Assembly (NCBI GenBank): GCA_016288215.1
Contig: JAEEYQ010000051.1
Location: 28,890-92,889 of the forward strand
Direction: 5' to 3'
DNA length: 64,000 nucleotides
DNA from: Lentisphaeria bacterium
GTDB lineage: Bacteria; Verrucomicrobiota; Lentisphaeria; Oligosphaerales; Oligosphaeraceae
The notes beneath the pieces were generated by a model, which had not been told where the DNA came from, ran no database searches, and worked only from the letters and a program-made list of their open reading frames with translations. Positions within the stretch are counted from its first letter, which is position 1. Every line of letters begins with the position of its first letter. The position numbers and the translations under genes were made by a program. Positions 25,601-33,637 of this stretch are shown here, piece by piece.

Positions 25601-25642
25601 CGCATCGGCCGCGAAGAGATTTCAGGCCTTTGCTCAACCCCG

Positions 25643-26716
25643 TCAATACCTTGTCACTTCACACGTCGGGGGAAAGGAATCAGACGCAATGCGAGCGCCT
25701 TTGGGGATGGACACATGGGTTAGGCTATCACATTCTTCAAATGCCTTTTCCCCTATTTCCATGACACTGGCGGGAATGGTGACATGGGTCAAATTCGTAC
25801 AGTTGGCAAATGCATAGTCCCCTATTCTTATGACACCGTCGGGAATGGTCACATTGGTCAAACAGTAACAGTGGGAAAACACGGAAGATTCGATTTCCGT
25901 GATGCTGTCGGGAATGATAATGTCAGTCAATCTTTTACAGCAAAAAAATGCCCCGCCTCCTATTCTCTTGACGCTATTAGGTATCGTGACACTAATCAGA
26001 TTCTTGCAGTGCTCGAACGCAGCCGCTTCAATGACCGTGACGCTGTCCGGAATGATGATGTGGGTTAGGCCTTGGCAGTCATAGAACACATTGTCGCTAA
26101 TAACCTTAACTCCCCTTGGGATATCGACGTTGGTCAAATTTACACATGCAGAAAATGTGGATCTCATGGATTTGATGCCACGTGGAATCGTGACACGCCT
26201 TAATCCTTTGCACGACCAGAAGGCATAATCCATTTTCGTAACGCTGTCTGGAATGGTGACATCGCTCAAGTCACTGTAACTAAACGCCATAAACCCAATC
26301 TCCGTGACACTGTCGGGAATGACGACATGAGTCAGGGATGGATTGCAAAATGCCTTCTCCCCAATTTCCGTGACACTGTCGGGAATGACGACATGTGTCA
26401 GGTATGGACAGTCGTAAAATGCCTCATCTGCGATTTTCGTGACCGTTCGACCATCAATTTCCGATGGGATAACCAGTTTCCTTCCCCGTATCCGTCCATG
26501 ATATTTCGTTATCGTCGCCTCATTGCCCGATGTGGTGACCTCGAAAGTGCCCACCACATCTTTGACCGCAATCTCATCTTTGGTCGTTTTGACATATAGG
26601 GCCACACACACAACCAGCAAAACAAGCCCCGTCATCAAAAGAAGCAAAAGCGGCGTGAGGAAACCATTTTCACTCTTTTTATGAGAATCTTTCATGTTGC
26701 AGAAAAGCGGAACCAT
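25643..26716 (-). CDS. Membrane-anchored leucine-rich-repeat protein (BspA-like LRR_5)
   Basis: The 357-residue product has one N-terminal membrane helix (FLTPLLLLLMTGLVLLVVCV) and then about ten repeats of roughly 23 residues of the LRR_5/BspA type, each close to LTHVVIPDSVTEIGEKAFYD. The repeats continue to the end (LTHVSIPKGARIASDSF). Such proteins in other bacteria mediate adhesion or protein binding; here the anchor suggests display at the inner membrane with the repeats in the periplasm, or a transported form. The start MVPLF at 26716 has AAAAAGGAATTCGC. A later ATG (26695) is possible. Repeats differ slightly, so recombination among them is conceivable. Confidence 0.85.
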   Translation of the reverse strand: MVPLFCNMKDSHKKSENGFLTPLLLLLMTGLVLLVVCVALYVKTTKDEIAVKDVVGTFEVTTSGNEATITKYHGRIRGRKLVIPSEIDGRTVTKIADEAFYDCPYLTHVVIPDSVTEIGEKAFCNPSLTHVVIPDSVTEIGFMAFSYSDLSDVTIPDSVTKMDYAFWSCKGLRRVTIPRGIKSMRSTFSACVNLTNVDIPRGVKVISDNVFYDCQGLTHIIIPDSVTVIEAAAFEHCKNLISVTIPNSVKRIGGGAFFCCKRLTDIIIPDSITEIESSVFSHCYCLTNVTIPDGVIRIGDYAFANCTNLTHVTIPASVMEIGEKAFEECDSLTHVSIPKGARIASDSFPPTCEVTRY

Positions 26717-26869
26717 GCGAATTCCTTTTTCATGAGCCAAACAAGCCAAAGTCAACGTGGCGGTTGTCGCTCCCTGACAAGATGATGACGGCAGGTGGCC
26801 GTGGAAGCGATGTCAGACACGACTGAATCACGATGGCGGCCCCTTTGCCACATCCACCGCCTACGCAAC

Positions 26870-28450
26870 CTACGCAAGTTTCTCCGCCTTGGCGTCAAGC
26901 AGATGATGGGTTGAGGAGTCGAAATTGAGGCCGATTCTCCAAATGGGCAGGCCCTTGGAGCGGTAGGGGGCGTCGTAGCCTTTGGCTGCAACCTGCGTCA
27001 GAGCGGCCTCGGCGGACTCATCCACCTTCAGCTCGAAGATGAAGACGCCGCAGGCATGGGTTGCCACGACATCCGCCTGTCCGTTGGCCTGACGGTCCTC
27101 CGTCCTGCATTGGATGGCCTGTGCCTTCAGCAGCACCAGCAGATTCCGCTCGTAGGAGTATTCCTGCACGCGGCCTTCCTTCGGTCCATAGGGCAGCGAG
27201 GCGTAAAGCGACTTCAGCCCGTCGAAGAACTCATCCCATTGGGCCTCAAGCAGCATATCGCCTAACGACGACACCCAGTCAGTCCCGCGGTTGGCGATGA
27301 CGGACGTCGTCAGCAGGGCCAGATCCTGCCGCACCTCCTCGTCCGGCACGCGAAGGTCGTAGTTCTGCCGGAGCGGATTGAAGTGATCGATGGTCAGATA
27401 GCCCGTCTGGAAAAGCATGGGGACGGCGCGAAGGGCGCGGATGTCCGTCACATCGAAGTCCCGTTCGCGCACATTCTTGACCTTTTCCATGTCAACGGAG
27501 AGGAAATCGTCCCGCTTGATCAGGTTCATCAGCATGGACGCCTTGCCCGTCTGGGACCAGCAAGGCTTAAAGGTGGTCTCCTGATCCGCAAGGTTCACGC
27601 CGATGGAGACGGGATTGTAGACGGTTTCGCCGCTTTCCTTTCCGAAGCGGTAGCCGTTGAACCATCGCTTGAGCTGGACGCGGTAGTCAGTGTCAGAAAG
27701 TCCCATCTTCCTCGCGTGGAGACACATATGCTCGCCAAAGTAGGTGTCCAGCTCCTCCTCCGTATAGCCGAGCATGGTAGCGTAACGGTCCATAAAGGAG
27801 AGGTCGCGCAGGTTGGACAGGGCGGAGAAGACTGACATCTTCGTGAACTTGGACACGCCCGTGATCATCAGAAAGCGGATACTGCCCGTGCGGTCCTTCA
27901 TCTGGCGATAGAAGTCCGCCAGTTCGCTGCGGACCTTCTCCGCCTCGTCCGGCCTGTTCAAAAGCTGCGCCACGGGATCGTCGTATTCATCAATGAGAAT
28001 GACGACCCCCTTGCCAACGTTGGCCTTGGACAAGTAGTCGATGGCACGGCCAAAATTGACGGCAGGGGAAATGTCTTTGTCATACATCGCGCCTGCCTCC
28101 TCCAACACGTTTCGCACGGTGAATGGAAAATTCTGCGTGAATTGCGCGGCCGATGACGAGCTGGCGGCGAAGCCGAAATTGAAGTACAACACGGGGTACG
28201 CCTCCCATGTCCAGTCGGTTTTGGAGATGGCCAACCCGTCGAACAGTTCGCGACGCCCCTCGAAGATTGCCTTTAACGTACTGATCATCAATGACTTGCC
28301 AAAACGACGTGGCCGCGCGAGAAAGAAACAGTCGTCAGCTCCTGTCATGAGATTGTACAGATAGGCGGTTTTGTCCACATAGACGCAGCCTTTTCTGCGC
28401 ATTTTGATGAAGTCGCTGGAGTCTGTCAAAATCGGTTGAGGCATGGCCAT
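26870..28450 (-). CDS. AAA-ATPase-like/PD-(D/E)XK nuclease family protein, copy 1
   Basis: The 526-residue product belongs to the AAA-ATPase_like plus PDDEXK_9 (formerly DUF1703) family, which is common and often expanded in gut and PVC bacteria, with no established role. Features: CVYVDKTAYLYNLM, then the variant Walker A ARPRRFGKSLM (about residues 44-54); Walker B as VVILIDEYDDPV; then a sensor-like TGVSKFTKMSVFSALSNLRD. The C-terminal nuclease-like core shows Asp in GQADVV and Glu-x-Lys in FIFELKVD. A near-identical copy lies at 28716-30296. The 5' flanks match for about 60 bases, with CTCTATACCTTATTCATCATA in both, so the duplication includes the promoter region. Confidence 0.88.
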   Translation of the reverse strand: MAMPQPILTDSSDFIKMRRKGCVYVDKTAYLYNLMTGADDCFFLARPRRFGKSLMISTLKAIFEGRRELFDGLAISKTDWTWEAYPVLYFNFGFAASSSSAAQFTQNFPFTVRNVLEEAGAMYDKDISPAVNFGRAIDYLSKANVGKGVVILIDEYDDPVAQLLNRPDEAEKVRSELADFYRQMKDRTGSIRFLMITGVSKFTKMSVFSALSNLRDLSFMDRYATMLGYTEEELDTYFGEHMCLHARKMGLSDTDYRVQLKRWFNGYRFGKESGETVYNPVSIGVNLADQETTFKPCWSQTGKASMLMNLIKRDDFLSVDMEKVKNVRERDFDVTDIRALRAVPMLFQTGYLTIDHFNPLRQNYDLRVPDEEVRQDLALLTTSVIANRGTDWVSSLGDMLLEAQWDEFFDGLKSLYASLPYGPKEGRVQEYSYERNLLVLLKAQAIQCRTEDRQANGQADVVATHACGVFIFELKVDESAEAALTQVAAKGYDAPYRSKGLPIWRIGLNFDSSTHHLLDAKAEKLA

Positions 28451-28715
28451 GTCCCTTTGTTCCGTAAAACCAATGCAATCTCTATACCTTATTCATCATA
28501 TGCGTTTTTTCAAGTAAATTGCAAATCGAACGCAAGACGTCAATGATCCATGAAATCATGCCTATATTTGCTTGAACCTCCAGAGCTTTTAGAAAGGATC
28601 TGTTCCCACGTGGTCAGGAAGAAACAACTTGTTAACCTCATAATAGGTTCTTAATCATTGACGATATTTCAATACCTATTCATCTTATATTCAATATGTT
28701 AGGAAAATTCCAATT
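28451..28715. other. Spacer between the two duplicated genes
   Basis: No gene seen. The first 50 bases match the region upstream of copy 2 (30297 on). The rest is AT-rich with no clear hairpin terminator. Confidence 0.6.
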
Positions 28716-30296
28716 TCAAAGCTTCTCCGCCTTGGCGTCAAGCAGATGATGGGTTGAGGAGTCGAAATTGAGGCCGATTCTCCAGATGGGCAGGCCCTTG
28801 GAGTGGTAGGGGGCGTCGTAGCCTTTGGCTGCGACCTGCTTCAGGGCGGCCTCAGCGGACTCATCCACCTTCAGCTCGAAGATGAAGACGCCGCAGGCAT
28901 GGGTCGCCACGACGTCCGCCTGTCCGTTGGCCTGACGGTCCTCCGTCCTGCATTGGATGGCCTGCGCCTTCAACAGCACCAGCAGGTTCCGCTCGTAGGA
29001 GTATTCCTGCACGCGGCCTTCCTTCGGTCCATAGGGCAGCGAGGCGTAAAGCGACTTCAGCCCGTCGAAGAACTCATCCCATTTGGCCACAAGCAGCTTC
29101 CTGCCTAAAGCGGACACCCAGTCAGTCCCGCGATTGGCGATGACGGACGTCGTCAGAGTGGCTAGATCCTTGCGAACCTCCTCGTCCGGCACGCGAAGGT
29201 CGTAGGTCTGCAGGAGCGGATCGAAGTGGTCGATGGTCAGATAGCCCGTCTGGAAAAGCATGGGGACGGCGCGAAGTGCACGGATGTCCGTCACGTCGAA
29301 GTCCTCTTCGGACACATTCTGTACCTTTTCCATGTCAACGGAGAGGAAATCGTCCCGCTTGATCAGGTTCATCAGCATGGACGCCTTGCCCGTCTGGGAC
29401 CAGCAGGGCTTAAGGGTGGTCTCCTGATCCGCAAGGTTCACGCCGATGGAGACGGGATTGTAGACGGTGTCGCCGTTTTCCTTTCCGAAGCGGTAGCCGT
29501 TGAACCATCGCTTGAGCTGGACGCGGTAGTCAGCGTCAGAAAGTCCCATCTTCCTCGCGTGGAGACACATATGTTCACCGAAATACGTGTCCAGTTCCTC
29601 CTCCGTATAGCCGAGCATGGTAGCGTAACGGTCCATAAAGGAGAGGTCGCGCAGGTTGGACAGGGCGGAGAAGACCGACATCTTCGTGAACTTGGACACG
29701 CCCGTGATCATCAGAAAGCGGATTTTGCCTGTACGGTCCTTCATCTGGCGATAGAAGTCCGCCAGTTCGCCGCGGACCTTCTCCGCCTCGTCGGGCCTGT
29801 TCAAAAGCTGCGCCACGGGATCGTCGTATTCATCGATGAGAATGACAACCCCCTTGCCATCGTTGGCCTTGGCCAAGTAGTCGATGGCACGGCCGAAATT
29901 GGCGGCGGGGGAAATGTTTGTGTCATACGTCGCGCCTGCCTCCTCCAACACGTTTCGCACGGTGAATGGAAAATTCTGCGTGAATTGCGCGGCCGATGAC
30001 GAGCTGGCGGCGAAGCCGAAATTGAAATACAGCACAGGATACGTCTCCCATGTCCAATCGGTTTTGGAGATGGCCAACCCGTCAAACAGTTCGCGGCGCC
30101 CTTCGAATATTGCCTTTAACGTATTGATCATCAATGACTTGCCAAAACGACGAGGCCGCGCGAGAAAGAATCGGCGTGCGGTGAGGCTTGTGATCAGCCG
30201 ATGAAAATAGGCTGTCTTGTCCACGTAGACGCAGCCTAAATTCCGCATTTCGATGAAGTCGCTGGAGTCTGTCAAAATCGGTTGAGGCATGGCCAT
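28716..30296 (-). CDS. AAA-ATPase-like/PD-(D/E)XK nuclease family protein, copy 2
   Basis: Tandem paralogue of the gene at 26870-28450, same length and direction, about nine in ten residues identical by eye. Differences cluster: residues 16-42 (EMRNLG...YFHRLITSLTARRFF against KMRRKG...YLYNLMTGADDCFF), residues 120-150, and residues 325-410. The region around the Walker A loop itself and the C-terminal 90 residues with the nuclease motifs are almost unchanged. This suggests a recent duplication with localised divergence or gene conversion. The first ATG (30296) is kept as the start; a second ATG two codons later is equally plausible given GGGAC spacing. Confidence 0.88.
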   Translation of the reverse strand: MAMPQPILTDSSDFIEMRNLGCVYVDKTAYFHRLITSLTARRFFLARPRRFGKSLMINTLKAIFEGRRELFDGLAISKTDWTWETYPVLYFNFGFAASSSSAAQFTQNFPFTVRNVLEEAGATYDTNISPAANFGRAIDYLAKANDGKGVVILIDEYDDPVAQLLNRPDEAEKVRGELADFYRQMKDRTGKIRFLMITGVSKFTKMSVFSALSNLRDLSFMDRYATMLGYTEEELDTYFGEHMCLHARKMGLSDADYRVQLKRWFNGYRFGKENGDTVYNPVSIGVNLADQETTLKPCWSQTGKASMLMNLIKRDDFLSVDMEKVQNVSEEDFDVTDIRALRAVPMLFQTGYLTIDHFDPLLQTYDLRVPDEEVRKDLATLTTSVIANRGTDWVSALGRKLLVAKWDEFFDGLKSLYASLPYGPKEGRVQEYSYERNLLVLLKAQAIQCRTEDRQANGQADVVATHACGVFIFELKVDESAEAALKQVAAKGYDAPYHSKGLPIWRIGLNFDSSTHHLLDAKAEKL

Positions 30297-30351
30297 GTCC
30301 CTTTGTTCCGTAAAACCAATTGCAATCTCTATACCTTATTCATCATATAGA

Positions 30352-30972
30352 CTATCGGCGCAGGGCGTTGATTTTGTCCACGACCGCCTGGGCATTTCGG
30401 AGGCCATGCATCTGGATTTCGGTGCCGCCGGTGGCCGCCGTGCCGATGGCCACGTCGCCGATGCCGATGATGCGCTGCCAAAGATCCTGCCGCAGATTGA
30501 CCGCCCGCATGTCCTTCACCCAAATCTCCACCTGATTTCGGTTCAGCCAGCCAGTCTGCACCACCACGCGCCGCGTGGTTACCTTGTAGACGGTGAAATG
30601 AATGGCGATATAGATCTTCAGCAGAATGAAGAGGCCAATCACAAGGGGAATCAGCAGGATGCCGCCTAAAATCTGGAATCCATACAACCACGGAGACGGA
30701 TGCAGCACGAACACCGTCGTCTCCTCCACATCGGGAGCGGCCTCGGCGGGAGCGGCGGAAGAAGCGCGTGTCAGCGGCGCCCCGCAGTGGGGACAGGTGG
30801 TCGCCCGCCGGGACACTTTGGCATAGCAGTCCGGACAGGACACCAAATTGGGGTTCTCCACCGTGAACTCGTGTCCGCAGACATCACATCGAACCCGCTT
30901 CCCAATATGACGGCTTTCCGCCCCAAGCTCCCGCCCGCAAGACGGACATCGAATGTTGAATCCGTCCTCCAT
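30352..30972 (-). CDS. Zinc-ribbon membrane protein with bacterial PH-like domain
   Basis: The 206-residue product begins MEDGFNIRCPSCGRELG and has two zinc ribbons: CPSC with CDVC (residues about 9-38) and CPDC with CPHC (about 46-65). A Pro/Ala linker leads to a hydrophobic stretch (LYGFQILGGILLIPLVIGLF, possibly one or two helices). A bPH_2-type domain then follows (VYKVTTRRVVVQTGWLNRNQ, then IEIWVKDMRAVNL-like and IGIGDVAIGTAATGGTEIQM). Proteins of this layout are thought to be membrane-associated scaffolds, function unknown. The ATG at 30972 is preferred; an upstream TTG start at 31020 is also open. Confidence 0.78.
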   Translation of the reverse strand: MEDGFNIRCPSCGRELGAESRHIGKRVRCDVCGHEFTVENPNLVSCPDCYAKVSRRATTCPHCGAPLTRASSAAPAEAAPDVEETTVFVLHPSPWLYGFQILGGILLIPLVIGLFILLKIYIAIHFTVYKVTTRRVVVQTGWLNRNQVEIWVKDMRAVNLRQDLWQRIIGIGDVAIGTAATGGTEIQMHGLRNAQAVVDKINALRR

Positions 30973-31096
30973 GTCAACGATGCTTCCCTTCGCTCTTCCG
31001 CGGCAGCTTCCGCATTTCAAGAGGACCTCTGCCGACTCTTTTGACGGGAAGTCGGCAAAGGCTTTTCACTTTTATGCATTCAAGGAATAAAATCTT

Positions 31097-33514
31097 TCAC
31101 TCTTTGGTTTCCGTGGTGACAGCCGCCGCTTCGGCCTCCGGCCCATCGGCGATGGACATGCCGTGCTCCACGCGGCCATCATCCAGCTTGTTGATCTTGC
31201 GGTTGCGCAGATCGCGGAAGAGGTTCTTGAGGTCCACATAGCCGCCGATGCTGAACCAGATGGTGGAGACAATGCCCAGCAGACAGGGTTCCAGAATGAA
31301 TTCGACGAAGAAGTAGTATTTCCACCAGTCGTCCGGCCACAAATTCAGATAATGGAGGGTCAGCACAAGGCCGAAGCTGATGATGAAGCCCCAGATGAAG
31401 GAGTAGATGAAGACGGAGTAGGCGATGGCGCGGTCGCCTTTTGTGTACTCCGGCGTGATGCCGATGATTTTGGTGAAGATGGACTTCAGCGACCAGTCCC
31501 ACTTCTCCAGCTGCTTGCCTTCGTCATTGTATTTGCCGCGGTGCAGCATGCGGTCCAGATTGAAGAGGCCGGGCTTCCAGATGAGATGGGTCAGGCCGGA
31601 TCCCACGAAATACAGGATCAGGGAGACGACCATGGTGATGAAGTAGATTTCCGTGGAGTTGATGGGGAACTTCTGGGGATCCATCCGCCACAGGATATAG
31701 GGCTCGAAGGGGCCGGAGAGCTTGGGCAGCAGGTTGGTTAGGGAGGGGATCCAGCCCTGTTTGTCCAGCCATGGATAGACCACATCCGCCCAATTCCGCT
31801 GCACCAACATGCCGCCCAACGAAAGCAGCATGCCGCTGACCAGGGAGAAGTAGGCGCCCAACGTGGTGCCGATGCGGCCATAGAGGCCGAAGACCATGAC
31901 AGGGCCGCAGCCGCCCATCCACATGGAGCACATGATGTCGCCATACAGCTTGATGTAGTCCAGCTGCGCCATGGCTCGCGAGCCGATGAAGAACCAGACC
32001 CCCACGCCGAAGGTGACCAGGCGGATGACCCAAATGTGCTGTTTCGGCGTGAAGCCGTTCTTCTTGAAGGGGAGAATGCAGTCTTGGTTGATCGTCAGGG
32101 CGGCGCTGTAGATGCGGCTGTCATCGGTGGAGACCATCATGAGGACCATCAGGAGGCAGAAGAGGCCGGTCAGTCCTTTGGGCAGCAGCTTGCGCATGGA
32201 GACGGCGAGCATCTGCTGACGGAAGAGGGTGCTGTATTCCTGCGTGTTCTTGTTGGCCTCGCCGGTCTTCTTGCGCAGGGTGTCCTCCGCCTCGGCGATG
32301 GCGGCCGTGTCCTCCGGCCGCGTGGCCTTCAGGGTCTCCACCTCCTGAGTCAGCTCGCCGATTCGGTTGATGCGGTAGAACTGCTCCTTGGCGGTGTCGT
32401 AGTAGGGGGTGTCCAGGTTCTTTTCCTGAGACAGCGGCTCGTCCACGCCAATTTCATGGCTCACAGGCGGGATGGCGGCGATGGCGGCGTCAAACTGTGC
32501 CCGCTCCGCATCGTCCTTCACCATCTGCTTGGAGATGTGGCCGGAGAGGTAGTTGCGGATGTCATAGGACTTCTCCGCGAAGTTGCGGTGGTTGAGCAGC
32601 GTGATGAGCGTGATGGCCATCAGCACGAAGAAGATGCCCATGAAGCCGTTGCGCCATGTGCCCAAAATGCTGGCCATCTTCTGTTCGTGGGGGGTCTTGG
32701 CCGCGCCCGTGTTGCCGGCTCCGATCCAGCTGGCGCGGTGCATGACGGTGGACACCAACATGACAATCAACGCAAAGTAGTTGAAATCACGAAGTTCCGC
32801 CACGTCATAGGGGTTCAGGAAGCTCTCGCCGGCCACCCGGTCGCTCATCACGGGAATGATTTCCTTTGACCACGAGAAGGTGCAGAGCACAAAGACGGTG
32901 AAGATGACCAGCATGGGATAGCAGAAAAGGCCCTGGATGGTGTCCGTGATGACCAACGCCAGCGTGCCGCCCATGCAGATGATGGAGATGGCCAAAAACA
33001 GCGTGATGGTGACCACCACCATGAACGTGGGGATGCTATGGCCGAACAGCATGAATTCGTGGGGCAAATCCAAGAAGTAGATGAAGAAGCGGGCGGCGAT
33101 GGCCGGCATGATCATGTTCGCGAACATCTCGGAGACCGACCGCAATGCCGACGCGAAAATGCGGAAGGAGCGGTTGTAGCGCATCTCCAGAAACTGTCCC
33201 AACGACATGGCGCGGGTCTCCCGAAAGCGGTAGACGCAGAAACCGGTCAGCGACAGCAGCAGTCCCAACGGTCCGATCAGCTTGTTCCAGAAGCTCATGG
33301 CGAACCCCGTCTTGTACTGCATCTCAATCTGCGTCACCAACACGATGATGGACAACGCGTTCGCCACGTCCGCCACGCAAATCACATAGCGCCCGCAGAT
33401 GCGCCCCGCCACCAGAAAGTCCGCCACACTGCGGACATAGCTCCGCGTATGGTAGGCCATGAACATCACAAACGCCACGGGAATAATCAGAATCAGCCAA
33501 TCAAGAAGGGACAT
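31097..33514 (-). CDS. Solute:sodium symporter (SSS family), long form
   Basis: The 805-residue transporter is a paralogue of the one at 6061-8313: MSLLDWLILIIPVAFVMFMA, then SVADFLVAGRICGRYVICVA, IEMQYKTGFAMSFWNKL and YRFRETRAMSLGQFLEMRYN are all matched there. A charged loop of about 110 residues (around 320-440, with LTQEVETLKATRPEDTAAIA) interrupts the helices, longer than in the first copy. The C-terminal third holds more helices and a charged tail ending TTETKE. It probably imports an organic solute with sodium. The ribosome site is weak (GAAAGCGG). Substrate not assignable. Confidence 0.85.
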   Translation of the reverse strand: MSLLDWLILIIPVAFVMFMAYHTRSYVRSVADFLVAGRICGRYVICVADVANALSIIVLVTQIEMQYKTGFAMSFWNKLIGPLGLLLSLTGFCVYRFRETRAMSLGQFLEMRYNRSFRIFASALRSVSEMFANMIMPAIAARFFIYFLDLPHEFMLFGHSIPTFMVVVTITLFLAISIICMGGTLALVITDTIQGLFCYPMLVIFTVFVLCTFSWSKEIIPVMSDRVAGESFLNPYDVAELRDFNYFALIVMLVSTVMHRASWIGAGNTGAAKTPHEQKMASILGTWRNGFMGIFFVLMAITLITLLNHRNFAEKSYDIRNYLSGHISKQMVKDDAERAQFDAAIAAIPPVSHEIGVDEPLSQEKNLDTPYYDTAKEQFYRINRIGELTQEVETLKATRPEDTAAIAEAEDTLRKKTGEANKNTQEYSTLFRQQMLAVSMRKLLPKGLTGLFCLLMVLMMVSTDDSRIYSAALTINQDCILPFKKNGFTPKQHIWVIRLVTFGVGVWFFIGSRAMAQLDYIKLYGDIMCSMWMGGCGPVMVFGLYGRIGTTLGAYFSLVSGMLLSLGGMLVQRNWADVVYPWLDKQGWIPSLTNLLPKLSGPFEPYILWRMDPQKFPINSTEIYFITMVVSLILYFVGSGLTHLIWKPGLFNLDRMLHRGKYNDEGKQLEKWDWSLKSIFTKIIGITPEYTKGDRAIAYSVFIYSFIWGFIISFGLVLTLHYLNLWPDDWWKYYFFVEFILEPCLLGIVSTIWFSIGGYVDLKNLFRDLRNRKINKLDDGRVEHGMSIADGPEAEAAAVTTETKE

Positions 33515-33557
33515 CGATAAAACCGCTTTCTACTAAAGACCCCAAAATAATAAATTT

Positions 33558-33577
33558 CTATACAATATATCTATATA
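33558..33577 (-). promoter_or_regulatory. AT-rich promoter-like element upstream of symporter 2
   Basis: Minus-strand CTATATAGATATATTGTATAG lies about 45 bases before the start codon. It is similar in composition and position to the elements of other genes here, though without the TATACCATAT core. Confidence 0.35.
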
Positions 33578-33637
33578 GAGGAATTGCAAACCGCCACCCG
33601 CCTGTCCCCCATTGATCCGTGAACCGCAGACTATGGC

